Positions 9,141-17,151 of a DNA stretch of 64,000 nt are shown piece by piece (positions within the stretch are counted from its first letter, which is position 1; every line of letters begins with the position of its first letter). The translations under genes and the position numbers were made by a program. The DNA is taken from assembly GCF_001681715.1 (NCBI RefSeq), contig NZ_LNWY01000014.1:248001-312000 (forward strand), in the 5' to 3' direction. This DNA is from Tritonibacter mobilis (lineage in GTDB: Bacteria; Pseudomonadota; Alphaproteobacteria; Rhodobacterales; Rhodobacteraceae). The notes under the pieces were generated by a model. The model made no database searches and was not told the DNA's origin. It saw nothing but the letters and a program-made list of their open reading frames with translations.

Positions 9141-10142
9141 ATGACCATCAAAGTTGGAATCAACGGCTTCGGACGTATCGGCCGCTGCACCCTCGCCCAT
9201 ATCGCCGGCAGCTTTCGCAACGATATTGAGGTGATCAAGGTCAATGCCACCGGCCCGATCGAGACCGCCGCGCATCTCATCAAATATGACAGCGTACATG
9301 GCCGCTTTCCCGGTCAGGTCGATTTCAGCGAAGGGCGCCTGAACCTCGGTCGTGGCGACATGCAGGTTTATTCCACCTACGACATGGACACGCTGGACTG
9401 GGAAGGCTGCGACGTGGTGCTGGAATGCACCGGCAAGTTCAACGACGGTCTAAAGGCGAAAAAGCACCTGGAGCGCGGCGCTGGCAAGGTGCTGCTGTCC
9501 GCACCGGGCAAAAACGTCGACCGCACGGTGGTTTACGGCGTCAATGACGAGGATCTGCTGGCCACCGACAAGATGGTCTCCAACGGGTCCTGCACCACCA
9601 ACTGCCTCGCACCGCTGGCCAAAGTGCTGGATGAGGCTTTTGGCATCGAACATGGCATCATGACAACCATCCACGCCTATACCGGCGACCAGCCGACGCT
9701 GGATCGGCGTCACGATGATCTCTATCGCGCCCGCGCTGCCGCGATGTCGATGATCCCGACCTCCACCGGTGCCGCCAAGGCCCTGGGCGAAGTGCTGCCC
9801 AACCTCAAGGGCCGTCTGGATGGCTCCGCGATCCGCGTGCCCACACCGAATGTCTCTGCCGTGGATCTCACCTTCCGCGCCGGTCGCGACGTGAGCGCCG
9901 AAGAGGTGAACGCTGCGGTGGAAGAGGCCTCCAAGGGGCACATGTCGCGCGTTCTGGGCTATGAGCCCGCGCCGCTGGTGTCGACCGATTTCAACCACAC
10001 CGAAGAAAGCTCGATTTTTGCGCCCGATCAGACCCGCGTCGTTGACGGTCGCATGGTGCGGGTGCTGGCGTGGTACGACAACGAGTGGGGCTTCTCCGTG
10101 CGGATGGCTGATGTTGCCACCGCCATGGGCCGTCTGAACTAA
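9141..10142 (+). CDS. gap: Glyceraldehyde-3-phosphate dehydrogenase, type I
   Basis: This enzyme oxidises glyceraldehyde 3-phosphate to 1,3-bisphosphoglycerate with NAD, or the reverse in gluconeogenesis. The 333-residue protein has the Rossmann start VGINGFGRIGR (5-15), the catalytic SNGSCTTNC with Cys151, the HAYTGDQ loop and the C-terminal WYDNEWGFSVRM. I start at ATG 9141, which has GGAGA at 9128-9132; an upstream GTG at 9126 would overlap that site. A terminator follows at once, then a tiny membrane ORF. Three GTTANCGCAA boxes upstream suggest control by a carbon-metabolism repressor/activator. Confidence 0.97.
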   Translation: MTIKVGINGFGRIGRCTLAHIAGSFRNDIEVIKVNATGPIETAAHLIKYDSVHGRFPGQVDFSEGRLNLGRGDMQVYSTYDMDTLDWEGCDVVLECTGKFNDGLKAKKHLERGAGKVLLSAPGKNVDRTVVYGVNDEDLLATDKMVSNGSCTTNCLAPLAKVLDEAFGIEHGIMTTIHAYTGDQPTLDRRHDDLYRARAAAMSMIPTSTGAAKALGEVLPNLKGRLDGSAIRVPTPNVSAVDLTFRAGRDVSAEEVNAAVEEASKGHMSRVLGYEPAPLVSTDFNHTEESSIFAPDQTRVVDGRMVRVLAWYDNEWGFSVRMADVATAMGRLN

Positions 10143-10173
10143 CCCCTCTTCCTTGTGAGGCTTGAGATTTTGC

Positions 10174-10207
10174 GCCCGGTCAGGCATAGCTGACCGGGCG
10201 TGTTTTA
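10174..10207 (+). terminator. gap terminator / attenuator
   Basis: CGCCCGGTCAG (10174-10184) pairs perfectly with CTGACCGGGCG (10191-10201), followed by TGTTTTA. It lies between gap and the 47-codon ORF, so it either ends gap transcription or reduces read-through into that ORF. Confidence 0.8.
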
Positions 10208-10220
10208 TCGAGCAGTTCCC

Positions 10221-10364
10221 ATGACCAATACCATTGCCGTCGCCTTTGGCTTGTTTCTGCTCACCGCATTGGCGGTGGATGTGCTCTTTTTTGGCACCGG
10301 GCATGTGCTGTTTCTTAGCAAGAAACTGTTTGAACTGATCGAATGGCTGGCCTTCTGGCGCTAA
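10221..10364 (+). CDS. 47-residue membrane protein behind gap
   Basis: ATG 10221 to TAA 10364 encodes a 47-residue peptide, MTNTIAVAFGLFLLTALAVD followed by VLFFGTGHVLFLSKKLFELI and EWLAFWR. It has one hydrophobic segment (about 5-24) and a second, half-amphipathic stretch. I recall near-identical short ORFs directly after gap in other Rhodobacterales, sometimes mislabelled as GAPDH; it has no relation to that enzyme. The hairpin at 10174-10207 separates it from gap and another terminator follows, so it may have low, read-through expression. The ribosome site is weak. Function is unknown. Confidence 0.6.
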   Translation: MTNTIAVAFGLFLLTALAVDVLFFGTGHVLFLSKKLFELIEWLAFWR

Positions 10365-10378
10365 AGCCGCAAACAAAT

Positions 10379-10412
10379 AACCCGGCACCGCTTTGCAGGC
10401 CGGGTTTATTTA
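10379..10412. terminator. Bidirectional terminator before coaD end
   Basis: AACCCGGC (10379-10386) pairs with GCCGGGTT (10399-10406), with A/T-rich flanks on both sides, between the convergent small ORF and coaD. Confidence 0.75.
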
Positions 10413-10433
10413 TTTTCAGAACTTTGCGTGATG

Positions 10434-10931
10434 TCAGCGACCGCCCAGTCGTTCCATCAGCCTGTCGCGCACCAGCGGGGTGACAAATTTGCTGACGTCG
10501 CCATCCAGACGCGCAATCTCTTTCACCAGTTTGCTCGCAATGGCCTGATGCCGTGCTTCAGCCATCAGGAACACCGTCTCAATACTGTCATCCAAGGCGC
10601 GGTTCATACCGACCATCTGGAATTCATACTCAAAATCCGCCACCGCGCGCAACCCGCGCACGATCACCTGCGCGCCCACATCGCGGGCACAGTCAATCAG
10701 CAGGTTCTCGAACGGATGGGCGATAATCTCGGTGCCGGTTTGCTCGGTGAGCTTGGCACATTCCGCCTCGATCATGGCGACGCGTTCTTCGAGATCGAAC
10801 AACGGCCCCTTGTCGCGGTTGATCGCCACGCCGATCACCAGCCGGTCCACCAGCATGGCCGCCCGGCGGATGATATCGATATGACCCAGCGTGATTGGGT
10901 CAAAGGTTCCGGGATACAAGCCAATGCGCAT
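10434..10931 (-). CDS. coaD: Pantetheine-phosphate adenylyltransferase
   Basis: CoaD transfers AMP from ATP to 4'-phosphopantetheine, the penultimate step of coenzyme A synthesis. The 165-residue protein shows the nucleotidyltransferase motif TFDPITLGHIDI (about 9-20), then VIVRGLRAVADFEYEFQMVGMNR, and the conserved SSK-like end of the binding loop (ASKLVKEIA). Length and order are normal. ATG 10931 is preceded by AGGAGG, a strong ribosome site. It stands alone between gap and a CBS-domain gene on the same strand. Confidence 0.96.
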   Translation of the reverse strand: MRIGLYPGTFDPITLGHIDIIRRAAMLVDRLVIGVAINRDKGPLFDLEERVAMIEAECAKLTEQTGTEIIAHPFENLLIDCARDVGAQVIVRGLRAVADFEYEFQMVGMNRALDDSIETVFLMAEARHQAIASKLVKEIARLDGDVSKFVTPLVRDRLMERLGGR

Positions 10932-11059
10932 GGGCCCCTCCTGCCTGCGTCACATTTTTGGGCACGCAATCATGTTGCGCCGCGCAATGCAAGTGCGTGA
11001 GAATACTGAATCTTCAATGATCACACATTCGCCGCAGCGCAACGCCCCAGACCCGCAGG

Positions 11060-11494
11060 TCAGTGACCCATAATCATGCCTTCGAGCGCAGTTTTCTCCA
11101 TCGCCACCTCGTTGAGCTGCGCTTTGACCACATCGCCCAATGAGATGATCCCGACCAGCGCCCCGTCCTCGACAACAGGCATGTGACGAAACCGGCCTTC
11201 GGTCATCGTGGCCAAGGCCTCTTCTGCGACGCTGTCTTGGGTGCAGGTCACCACGTCACGGGTCATATAGTCTTCGACCTTGTGACCGAGACAGACCGAG
11301 CCAACCTTGGCCAGTTTGCGGACGATGTCCCGTTCCGACAGAATACCCAGCGGTGTTGAGTTATCCGCTGAAACCACAACCGTACCGATGCCATGCTCCG
11401 ACAGAAGTTGCGCCGCCGCCTCCATTGTGGCGTCAGGTCTGATCGTGACAACCTCGGAGATTTCCTTGGACTTCAGAATCGACTTTACGAGCAT
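11060..11494 (-). CDS. CBS-domain pair protein
   Basis: The 144-residue protein consists of two CBS domains: the first at about 5-65 (ending GILSERDIVRKLA), the second at about 75-135 (DVVTCTQDSVAEEALATMTE, then HMPVVEDGALVGIISLGDVV). Stand-alone CBS pairs bind adenosine ligands such as AMP, ATP or NAD(H) and often modulate other proteins; no partner is encoded here. I choose ATG 11494: AAGGG lies eight bases upstream, whereas the GTG at 11503 abuts that site. It is not obviously part of an operon. Confidence 0.88.
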   Translation of the reverse strand: MLVKSILKSKEISEVVTIRPDATMEAAAQLLSEHGIGTVVVSADNSTPLGILSERDIVRKLAKVGSVCLGHKVEDYMTRDVVTCTQDSVAEEALATMTEGRFRHMPVVEDGALVGIISLGDVVKAQLNEVAMEKTALEGMIMGH

Positions 11495-11549
11495 TTTGCG
11501 CACCCTTGAAATTTTCTTTCACTCCCTCAAGGTTTGCCGCAAGATCGCA

Positions 11550-12446
11550 TCAAGTCAAGCTCTCCAATCTTTCAACCTCCGCGCGAATGCCAGATGACAG
11601 CGCTTCCGCAAAGCGGTTGAGCCGGTCGCTGCGCTGATCGCCCTGGTGACGCACGAGGTAAAAACTGCGCGTGAGGCTGAATTCATCCTTCAAAACCTTA
11701 CGCAAGGAGCGGTGGCTGGGCAGGGAAAAATCATGTACCACGCCGACAGCACTCCCCTCGGCCAGCATCTTGATCTGCACCGAAACGGAGTTCGACGCCA
11801 GCGAGACCCGCTCCACCCCAAGGTCATTGAGGTAATCCAACTCGCGATCAAAGATCATATCGGGGATGTAGCCGATCATCCGGTGATCCCGCAGATGTTC
11901 CAGTTTTTCAATCGGATGGTGGTCGCGCAGATAGTAGCGCGATGCGGCCAGATGCAGATGATAGTCGGTGATCTTCTGCACCAACAGCTTGCCGGCGGTG
12001 GGAGCGCTGACGGTCACTGCCATATCGGCCTCGCGCCGTGACAGGTTGATGACCCGTGGCAGGGCCACCACCTGAATGTCCAGATCCGGGTTGTCTTTGG
12101 AGATCGCCGCACAGACCTGCGGCAGGATGTAATTTGCGCAACCATCCGGCGCGCCGATACGGATCTGTCCTGATAATGTATCGCTGGGACCGGTGAGCGC
12201 CTCTTCGCCTGCGCGCATCGCAAGCTCTGCCGCTTCGGCATGACCCAAAAGCCTGTCTCCGGCGGCGCTCAACGCATAGCCCTGCGGCGATTTTACAAAC
12301 AGCGATGTTTTCAGGGCCGCCTCGAAACGCGCCACCCGGCGGCCTACCGTGGCCGGGTCCATCTTCAGGACCCGCCCCGCACCAGAGAGGCTGCTCTCTC
12401 GCGCAACCGCCAAAAACACCTTCATATCGTCCCATTGGGGTTCCAT
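11550..12446 (-). CDS. LysR-family regulator divergent from mmsA
   Basis: The 298-residue protein has an N-terminal winged helix-turn-helix (about 6-65, MKVFLAVARESSLSGAGRVL) followed by a LysR substrate-binding domain (about 92-290). The HTH contains PATVGRRVARFEAAL, the LysR subgroup in which S..aL usually reads VGRRV. It is transcribed away from mmsA across a 155-base gap that holds two overlapping inverted repeats, the standard arrangement for a LysR protein controlling its neighbour. I infer that it regulates mmsA; effector unknown, plausibly a branched-chain or propanoate intermediate. Confidence 0.85.
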   Translation of the reverse strand: MEPQWDDMKVFLAVARESSLSGAGRVLKMDPATVGRRVARFEAALKTSLFVKSPQGYALSAAGDRLLGHAEAAELAMRAGEEALTGPSDTLSGQIRIGAPDGCANYILPQVCAAISKDNPDLDIQVVALPRVINLSRREADMAVTVSAPTAGKLLVQKITDYHLHLAASRYYLRDHHPIEKLEHLRDHRMIGYIPDMIFDRELDYLNDLGVERVSLASNSVSVQIKMLAEGSAVGVVHDFSLPSHRSLRKVLKDEFSLTRSFYLVRHQGDQRSDRLNRFAEALSSGIRAEVERLESLT

Positions 12447-12494
12447 CTGACGGGATCCTCCAGTCTTTTGCGCATTCTGCTCTGGGTAAACCTA

Positions 12495-12519
12495 CATTAA
12501 CCATTTGCGTTAATGCAAA
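12495..12519. promoter_or_regulatory. Overlapping inverted repeats, mmsA operator candidate
   Basis: CATTAA (12495-12500) and TTAATG (12510-12515) form a perfect 6-bp inverted repeat over nine bases. Overlapping it, TTTGCGTTAATGCAAA (12504-12519) is a 16-bp palindrome except for one mismatched pair. They sit between the divergent LysR gene and mmsA. One may be the LysR site, the other a site for a second regulator. Confidence 0.5.
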
Positions 12520-12601
12520 ACCTATTTGAAGCCTTTCCTCTTTTACGTTCGTTTTTGCAATCCTAGGATACGCGGGACTCGAGATCAGAGGAGGACTGCA
12601 C

Positions 12602-14101
12602 ATGCAGGAACTGACCCACTACGTGAATGGCGAGAAAGTTGCCGGAACCTCCGGCCGTTTTGCTGATGTTCTGAACCCCGCCACCGGTGAAGTGCAGGCC
12701 AAGGTGCCGCTCGCAACCAAAGCCGAAATGGACGCGGTGATCGCCAAAGCTGCCGAGGCACAGGTCGGCTGGGCCGCCACCAACCCTCAAAAACGCGCCC
12801 GCGTGATGATGAAGTTCGGCCAGCTCATCAACGAACACATGGACACGCTCGCAGAACTGGTTGCCCGTGAACACGGCAAGACCCTGCCCGACGCACGCGG
12901 CGATGTGCAGCGTGGCCTTGAGGTGGTTGAGGTCTGCATGGGCACGCCGAGCCTCCTGAAAGGGGAATTCACCGACAGCGGCGGACCGGGCATCGACCTT
13001 TATTCCATGCGTCAGCCTCTGGGTGTGGTTGCGGGCATCACGCCGTTCAACTTCCCGGCAATGATCCCGCTGTGGAAAATGGCCCCTGCCCTGTCTTGCG
13101 GCAACGCCATGATCCTGAAACCCTCCGAGCGCGTGCCCTCCACCTCGCTGTATCTGGCGGAGCTTCTGAAAGAAGCCGGTCTGCCCGATGGTGTGCTGCA
13201 GGTTGTGAACGGCGACAAAGAAGCTGTTGACGCGATCCTCGACAATGAGACCATTCAGGCCGTCGGCTTTGTGGGCTCCACCCCGATCGCACAGTATATC
13301 TATGGCCGCGCCGCAACCAACGGCAAGCGCGCGCAGTGCTTTGGCGGTGCCAAGAACCACATGCTGATCATGCCCGACGCGGATCTCGACAAGGCTGCGG
13401 ACGCTCTGGTCGGTGCCGGGTTTGGCGCAGCAGGCGAACGCTGCATGGCGATCTCCGTTGCGGTTCCGGTCGGCAAAGAAACCGCCGATGGCCTTATCGA
13501 GCGTCTGCTGCCCCGCATCGAGAAGCTCAAGGTCGGCCCCTACACCGCCGGTGAGGACATCGACTACGGTCCCGTGATCACCGCGCAGGCAAAAGCCCGC
13601 ATCGAAGGTCTGATCGACAGCGGTGTCGAGCAAGGCGCAAAGCTGCTGACCGATGGCCGTGGCCTGACGCTTCAGGGCTATGAGAACGGTTACTTCGTTG
13701 GCCCGACCCTGTTTGACAACGTCACCGCCGAGATGGACATCTACAAAGAAGAAGTCTTTGGACCGGTTCTGTCGACTGTTCGCATGGACAACTACGAGGA
13801 CGCGCTGAACCTCGTGAAGGACAACGCCTACGGCAACGGCACCGCGATCTACACCGCAGATGGTGACACCGCGCGTGACTTTGCCAACCGCGTCAACGTG
13901 GGCATGGTCGGCATCAACTTCCCGATCCCGGTGCCGCTCAGCTACCACACCTTCGGCGGCTGGAAGAAATCGGCCTTTGGTGACCTGAACCAGTATGGCC
14001 CCGATGCCTTCCGGTTCTACACCCGCACCAAGACCGTCACCCAGCGCTGGTTCTCCGGCATCAAAGAAGGCGGCGAGTTCAACTTCAAAGCCATGGACTA
14101 A
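12602..14101 (+). CDS. mmsA: CoA-acylating methylmalonate-semialdehyde dehydrogenase
   Basis: MmsA converts methylmalonate semialdehyde to propionyl-CoA (and malonate semialdehyde to acetyl-CoA) with NAD and CoA, the last step of valine and also of thymine or inositol breakdown. The 499-residue protein has the ALDH fold: GVVAGITPFNFPAMIPLWK, KPSERVPST, GSTPIAQYIY and the catalytic Cys281 in AAGERCMAIS, where the R-C pair is typical of MmsA. A GAGG ribosome site (12590-12594 region) precedes ATG 12602. The other valine genes, including mmsB, lie 3-6 kb downstream. It has its own terminator. Confidence 0.95.
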   Translation: MQELTHYVNGEKVAGTSGRFADVLNPATGEVQAKVPLATKAEMDAVIAKAAEAQVGWAATNPQKRARVMMKFGQLINEHMDTLAELVAREHGKTLPDARGDVQRGLEVVEVCMGTPSLLKGEFTDSGGPGIDLYSMRQPLGVVAGITPFNFPAMIPLWKMAPALSCGNAMILKPSERVPSTSLYLAELLKEAGLPDGVLQVVNGDKEAVDAILDNETIQAVGFVGSTPIAQYIYGRAATNGKRAQCFGGAKNHMLIMPDADLDKAADALVGAGFGAAGERCMAISVAVPVGKETADGLIERLLPRIEKLKVGPYTAGEDIDYGPVITAQAKARIEGLIDSGVEQGAKLLTDGRGLTLQGYENGYFVGPTLFDNVTAEMDIYKEEVFGPVLSTVRMDNYEDALNLVKDNAYGNGTAIYTADGDTARDFANRVNVGMVGINFPIPVPLSYHTFGGWKKSAFGDLNQYGPDAFRFYTRTKTVTQRWFSGIKEGGEFNFKAMD

Positions 14102-14123
14102 TCACCACTCACGGATTTAGTTC

Positions 14124-14160
14124 AGGCCGCCCGGCATCGTCGGGCGGCCTTTCTCGTTTT
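14124..14160 (+). terminator. mmsA terminator
   Basis: AGGCCGCCCG (14124-14133) pairs with CGGGCGGCCT (14141-14150), followed by TTCTCGTTTT. Confidence 0.85.
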
Positions 14161-14312
14161 GTCCCTCGGCTGATTTTTGCCAGTTTCGCTGCTCTCGCGC
14201 GGCTCACGCAAATGTCACCCGAGGTCTGGCGGCAGGCCACTGGCGTTGGCACGCCCGCTCTCATATGGTCTCGCAAAGAGATCGAGCAATTAAACCGAAT
14301 GAGGATGGGCCA

Positions 14313-14930
14313 ATGTCCGACTTCACCAAATCCCGTTTTACCCTTTCACGACGCGCATTGATGACAGGCGCCGCAGCGACGCTGGCAACCCCGAGCTTGC
14401 TGCGCGCGCAGTCCACCGACGCGTTTCCCACCACCGTCGAGGCGATTCACGACCAAGTTCCCGTGAAGCGGAACGTGTCCTCTTTCCAGCAACAGCGCTG
14501 GCAGGATCACTTTGAAACGCTGGGCGTTGGCTGTCTGCTGGCGGATATCGAAAGCCGCGCATTACATTATTGGGGGGGCGATGGCGAAACTTATGTGCTG
14601 TTCCCGTCCTCAGTGCCGATGAGCGAAGAGCTGACCCGTCGCGGCTATTCCAAAATCGTGCGCAAGCGGGAAAACCCCAGTTGGACGCCCACCGCCAATA
14701 TGCGCGAGCGCGATCCCACACTGCCGCAGCGCATCGAAGGGGGTGTGCCTAACAACCCGCTTGGAACCCGCGCGCTTTATCTGGATTGGCCCGCCTACCT
14801 TGTGCATGGCACGCATGACACCCGCAAAATCGGCCGTCAAAGCTCCTCCGGATGCATCGGACTTTATAACCAACACGTCGAGAAGCTTTATCCGATGGTG
14901 AAAATCGGCACGCAGGTTCGCCTGCTCTGA
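14313..14930 (+). CDS. Tat-exported L,D-transpeptidase (YkuD)
   Basis: L,D-transpeptidases form 3-3 cross-links in peptidoglycan or attach proteins to it, in the periplasm. The 205-residue product begins with a twin-arginine signal (SRRALMTGAAATLATPSLL, about 11-29). The YkuD catalytic signature is near the C-terminus: HGTHDTRKIGRQ followed by SSSGCIGLYNQHV, with the nucleophilic Cys in SGCIGL. ATG 14313 has GAGGA seven bases upstream; an earlier in-frame ATG at 14265 does not. Tat routing of a YkuD enzyme is common in Rhodobacterales. It is monocistronic, ending in its own terminator. Confidence 0.9.
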   Translation: MSDFTKSRFTLSRRALMTGAAATLATPSLLRAQSTDAFPTTVEAIHDQVPVKRNVSSFQQQRWQDHFETLGVGCLLADIESRALHYWGGDGETYVLFPSSVPMSEELTRRGYSKIVRKRENPSWTPTANMRERDPTLPQRIEGGVPNNPLGTRALYLDWPAYLVHGTHDTRKIGRQSSSGCIGLYNQHVEKLYPMVKIGTQVRLL

Positions 14931-14956
14931 GCGAGCGTGTTGCTGAAGCGACTGAC

Positions 14957-14990
14957 AGCCGCGCCTCTTTATGAGACGCGGCTTTTTTAT
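14957..14990 (+). terminator. Terminator after L,D-transpeptidase gene
   Basis: AGCCGCG (14957-14963) pairs with CGCGGCT (14977-14983), with a further CTC/GAG pair near the loop, followed by a T-run. Confidence 0.8.
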
Positions 14991-15008
14991 TGACAACAGC
15001 GCCTGAAC

Positions 15009-16859
15009 TCAGGCTGCCGAAATCCCCATGCTACGCGGTGCATTGCCATCCAGATAGTTCTGGAACGCCCGCTCCATCAGCCTTTCAAAGTCGCGGGTAT
15101 AGCCTTGGGTATCAAACAGAGGTGAGTTGGTGTGAGACGCGGCCAGACGCATGCGGATATCTGCCAGATAGTCCGGATCCTGCGCGATCCGCAGCGCCAC
15201 ATCATGATATTTTTTCTCGGTCGTAGTCACCAGATCCTCTAGCCCGGCAGCTGTCAGAATGCTGCCTGCAACCCGCGCCGCAAATTGCTCACCGGTTTTG
15301 GTGACCAGCGGCAGGCCCGCCCAAAGCGCATCGCTTGCGGTGGTGTGGGCGTTGACGTTGAAGGTATCCAGAAACAGATCCGCATGTTTCAGACGTGCAA
15401 GGTGATACTCTGGCTGCATCCGTCCGGTCGGAATGATCCGCGCACCATCAACGCCGCGCGCCTCTGCCTCCTTGCGCAGCCTGTCGATGATATCCGCATT
15501 GGAGACATAGTACCAAAGCACGCTGTCCGGCACCTCCTTGAGGAGGTTCATCCAGATGTCGAACTCGCGCGGGGTCACCTTATAGGGGTTATTGAAGGTG
15601 GAGAACACAAAGCTCTCTTCCGGCAGGTCATGGCTCTCGCGGCTGTCATCCATCTGCGCGATGTAGCGGCTCTCATCGTTGGGCTGATAACAGTTCGGCA
15701 TATAAAGGATGTTTTCGGTGTAATGCTTGCGCAGATGGGACGGGATCGTGATCCGGTCCGCCACCATATAGTCCATTGATTTCAGGCCCGAGGTGCCGGG
15801 ATAGCCCAGATAGGCCACCTGCACCGGCGCCACGCGACTGTTGAACATGTCAAGCCGCCCGCCCTCGGTGAAACCTTTCAGATCAACCGCGATATCCAGA
15901 CCGTCACGGGTCGCCAGATCCACAATCTGCGCTGTGGTCATATGGCGAATATCATGGAACACGTCTGCGCTCTGACGGGCGCGGTGGTGTTCGTGGTCGC
16001 GCATTTTGGAGCCGTAGTCATAAAGATACAGCTCAAACCTGTCGCGGTCGTGGTTCTCCAACAAACCACCCATCAGATGCATGGTCGCGTGGTTGTAATA
16101 GTCGTTGGAAAAATACCCAATCCGCAGTTTCTTCCCTGCAGGGCGACCACCAGTATAAATCGGCGCTTTGACCGGATTGGTCAGCTTTGCCCGCACCTGA
16201 GAGAGGGAGCGCTGTTTCTGGAATTCCCCGTCATCGCACAGGGACAGGAATGCAAAGGGGTCCGACAGAACGCGCGTATTATTGAATTGCTTGAGGTAGG
16301 TCGGGATCTTTTCAAACCCGTCCCAGCGCGCGCGATGCGCCTTGATGTGCATCATGCGAGAAAGCGCGATGTAGTTTTTAGGGTCAAACTTCACCGCGAT
16401 TTCAAAATAATCGATCGCTTCCTCGAATTTCTGCAACCGCATCAAGAGCGTTCCGATCAAGGCGTAATGGCCGCCAAATGTCGGCTCCAGCTTGACCGCT
16501 TGCATCAGGCACGACAGCGCGTCCATCAGCCGGGCACTGTCCTTCATCAGAACCTCGCCCAATAGCGCATGCATGCTGGCGTCTTTAGGCTCCAGCGAGA
16601 TGGCCTGCCGCAGTACCGTTTCTGCCTGCTTGTTCTCATGCTTCAGGATCAGCGCCCGCGCCTTTTTCAGGAGTTTTTGCGCGGTGTCCTTTGGTTTTTC
16701 GTCCTTTGCGCGATTGTTGCGCAGCCCGTGCTTCATCTCATAGGCGAATTTCGCGCGCTCCTGCGACTTGATGGACTCGGCAAATTTTTCGAACTCTGGA
16801 AACTGCGGTTTTGCATTCTGCATCACGGCGAGTTTGCTGGTTTGATTGGGCTGCGACAC
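15009..16859 (-). CDS. TPR protein with GT41 (OGT/SPINDLY-like) domain
   Basis: GT41 enzymes transfer GlcNAc or other sugars from nucleotide sugars to proteins. The 616-residue product has an N-terminal region (about 20-75) rich in K/R, then tetratricopeptide repeats (about 75-190, e.g. ALLGEVLMKDSARLMDALSC), then a catalytic part from about 230: KLRIGYFSNDYYNHATMHLM, DIAVDLKGFTEGGRLDMF, PVQVAYLGYPGTSG, and LFLDTFNVNAHTTASDALW with LVTKTGEQFAARV. These are recognisable GT41 motifs. I prefer GTG 16859, ten bases after AAGGAG (16870-16875), over ATG 16823 and ATG 16931. It is divergent from the valine operon. Acceptor proteins are unknown. Confidence 0.8.
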   Translation of the reverse strand: MSQPNQTSKLAVMQNAKPQFPEFEKFAESIKSQERAKFAYEMKHGLRNNRAKDEKPKDTAQKLLKKARALILKHENKQAETVLRQAISLEPKDASMHALLGEVLMKDSARLMDALSCLMQAVKLEPTFGGHYALIGTLLMRLQKFEEAIDYFEIAVKFDPKNYIALSRMMHIKAHRARWDGFEKIPTYLKQFNNTRVLSDPFAFLSLCDDGEFQKQRSLSQVRAKLTNPVKAPIYTGGRPAGKKLRIGYFSNDYYNHATMHLMGGLLENHDRDRFELYLYDYGSKMRDHEHHRARQSADVFHDIRHMTTAQIVDLATRDGLDIAVDLKGFTEGGRLDMFNSRVAPVQVAYLGYPGTSGLKSMDYMVADRITIPSHLRKHYTENILYMPNCYQPNDESRYIAQMDDSRESHDLPEESFVFSTFNNPYKVTPREFDIWMNLLKEVPDSVLWYYVSNADIIDRLRKEAEARGVDGARIIPTGRMQPEYHLARLKHADLFLDTFNVNAHTTASDALWAGLPLVTKTGEQFAARVAGSILTAAGLEDLVTTTEKKYHDVALRIAQDPDYLADIRMRLAASHTNSPLFDTQGYTRDFERLMERAFQNYLDGNAPRSMGISAA

Positions 16860-17151
16860 GAGGATCACGCTCCTTCTCAGACTGTGAATTTGCACCTGCT
16901 CCCTGCTGAAACAGTAGTGCGTTTGGTCCAAAGTAGTGGCGCAGAGGTCTTAAAATTTCCCTCAAATCCCGTATGAATTCGTGGAAAAATTGTGACCGAT
17001 CCCCTGTAATTTGCACGGATTGCCGCAACCATGCAGGATCATCTTGCAGTTCCGCATATTGAAGTGCTGCCCCGAGCCGCGTAATAAATAAACAGTTGTT
17101 CAATTCTTGTGGCCCGCACTGCGGCCGCACATGAAACGGGGAGGAGAGCCC

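Noticed and set aside
10221-10364. Short ORF as a GAPDH fragment
   Set aside because: Its sequence is a hydrophobic membrane peptide with no GAPDH motif; such labels in databases appear to be copied from the neighbouring gap gene.
12563-13948. A 461-codon open frame on the minus strand opposite mmsA
   Set aside because: It mirrors the mmsA codon pattern of a GC-rich gene, has no family resemblance and no ribosome site. The same holds for long opposite-strand frames over uvrA (22478-23749, 23915-25348), the MCP gene (43883-45664), pdhB (48029-49534) and fabF/mltG.
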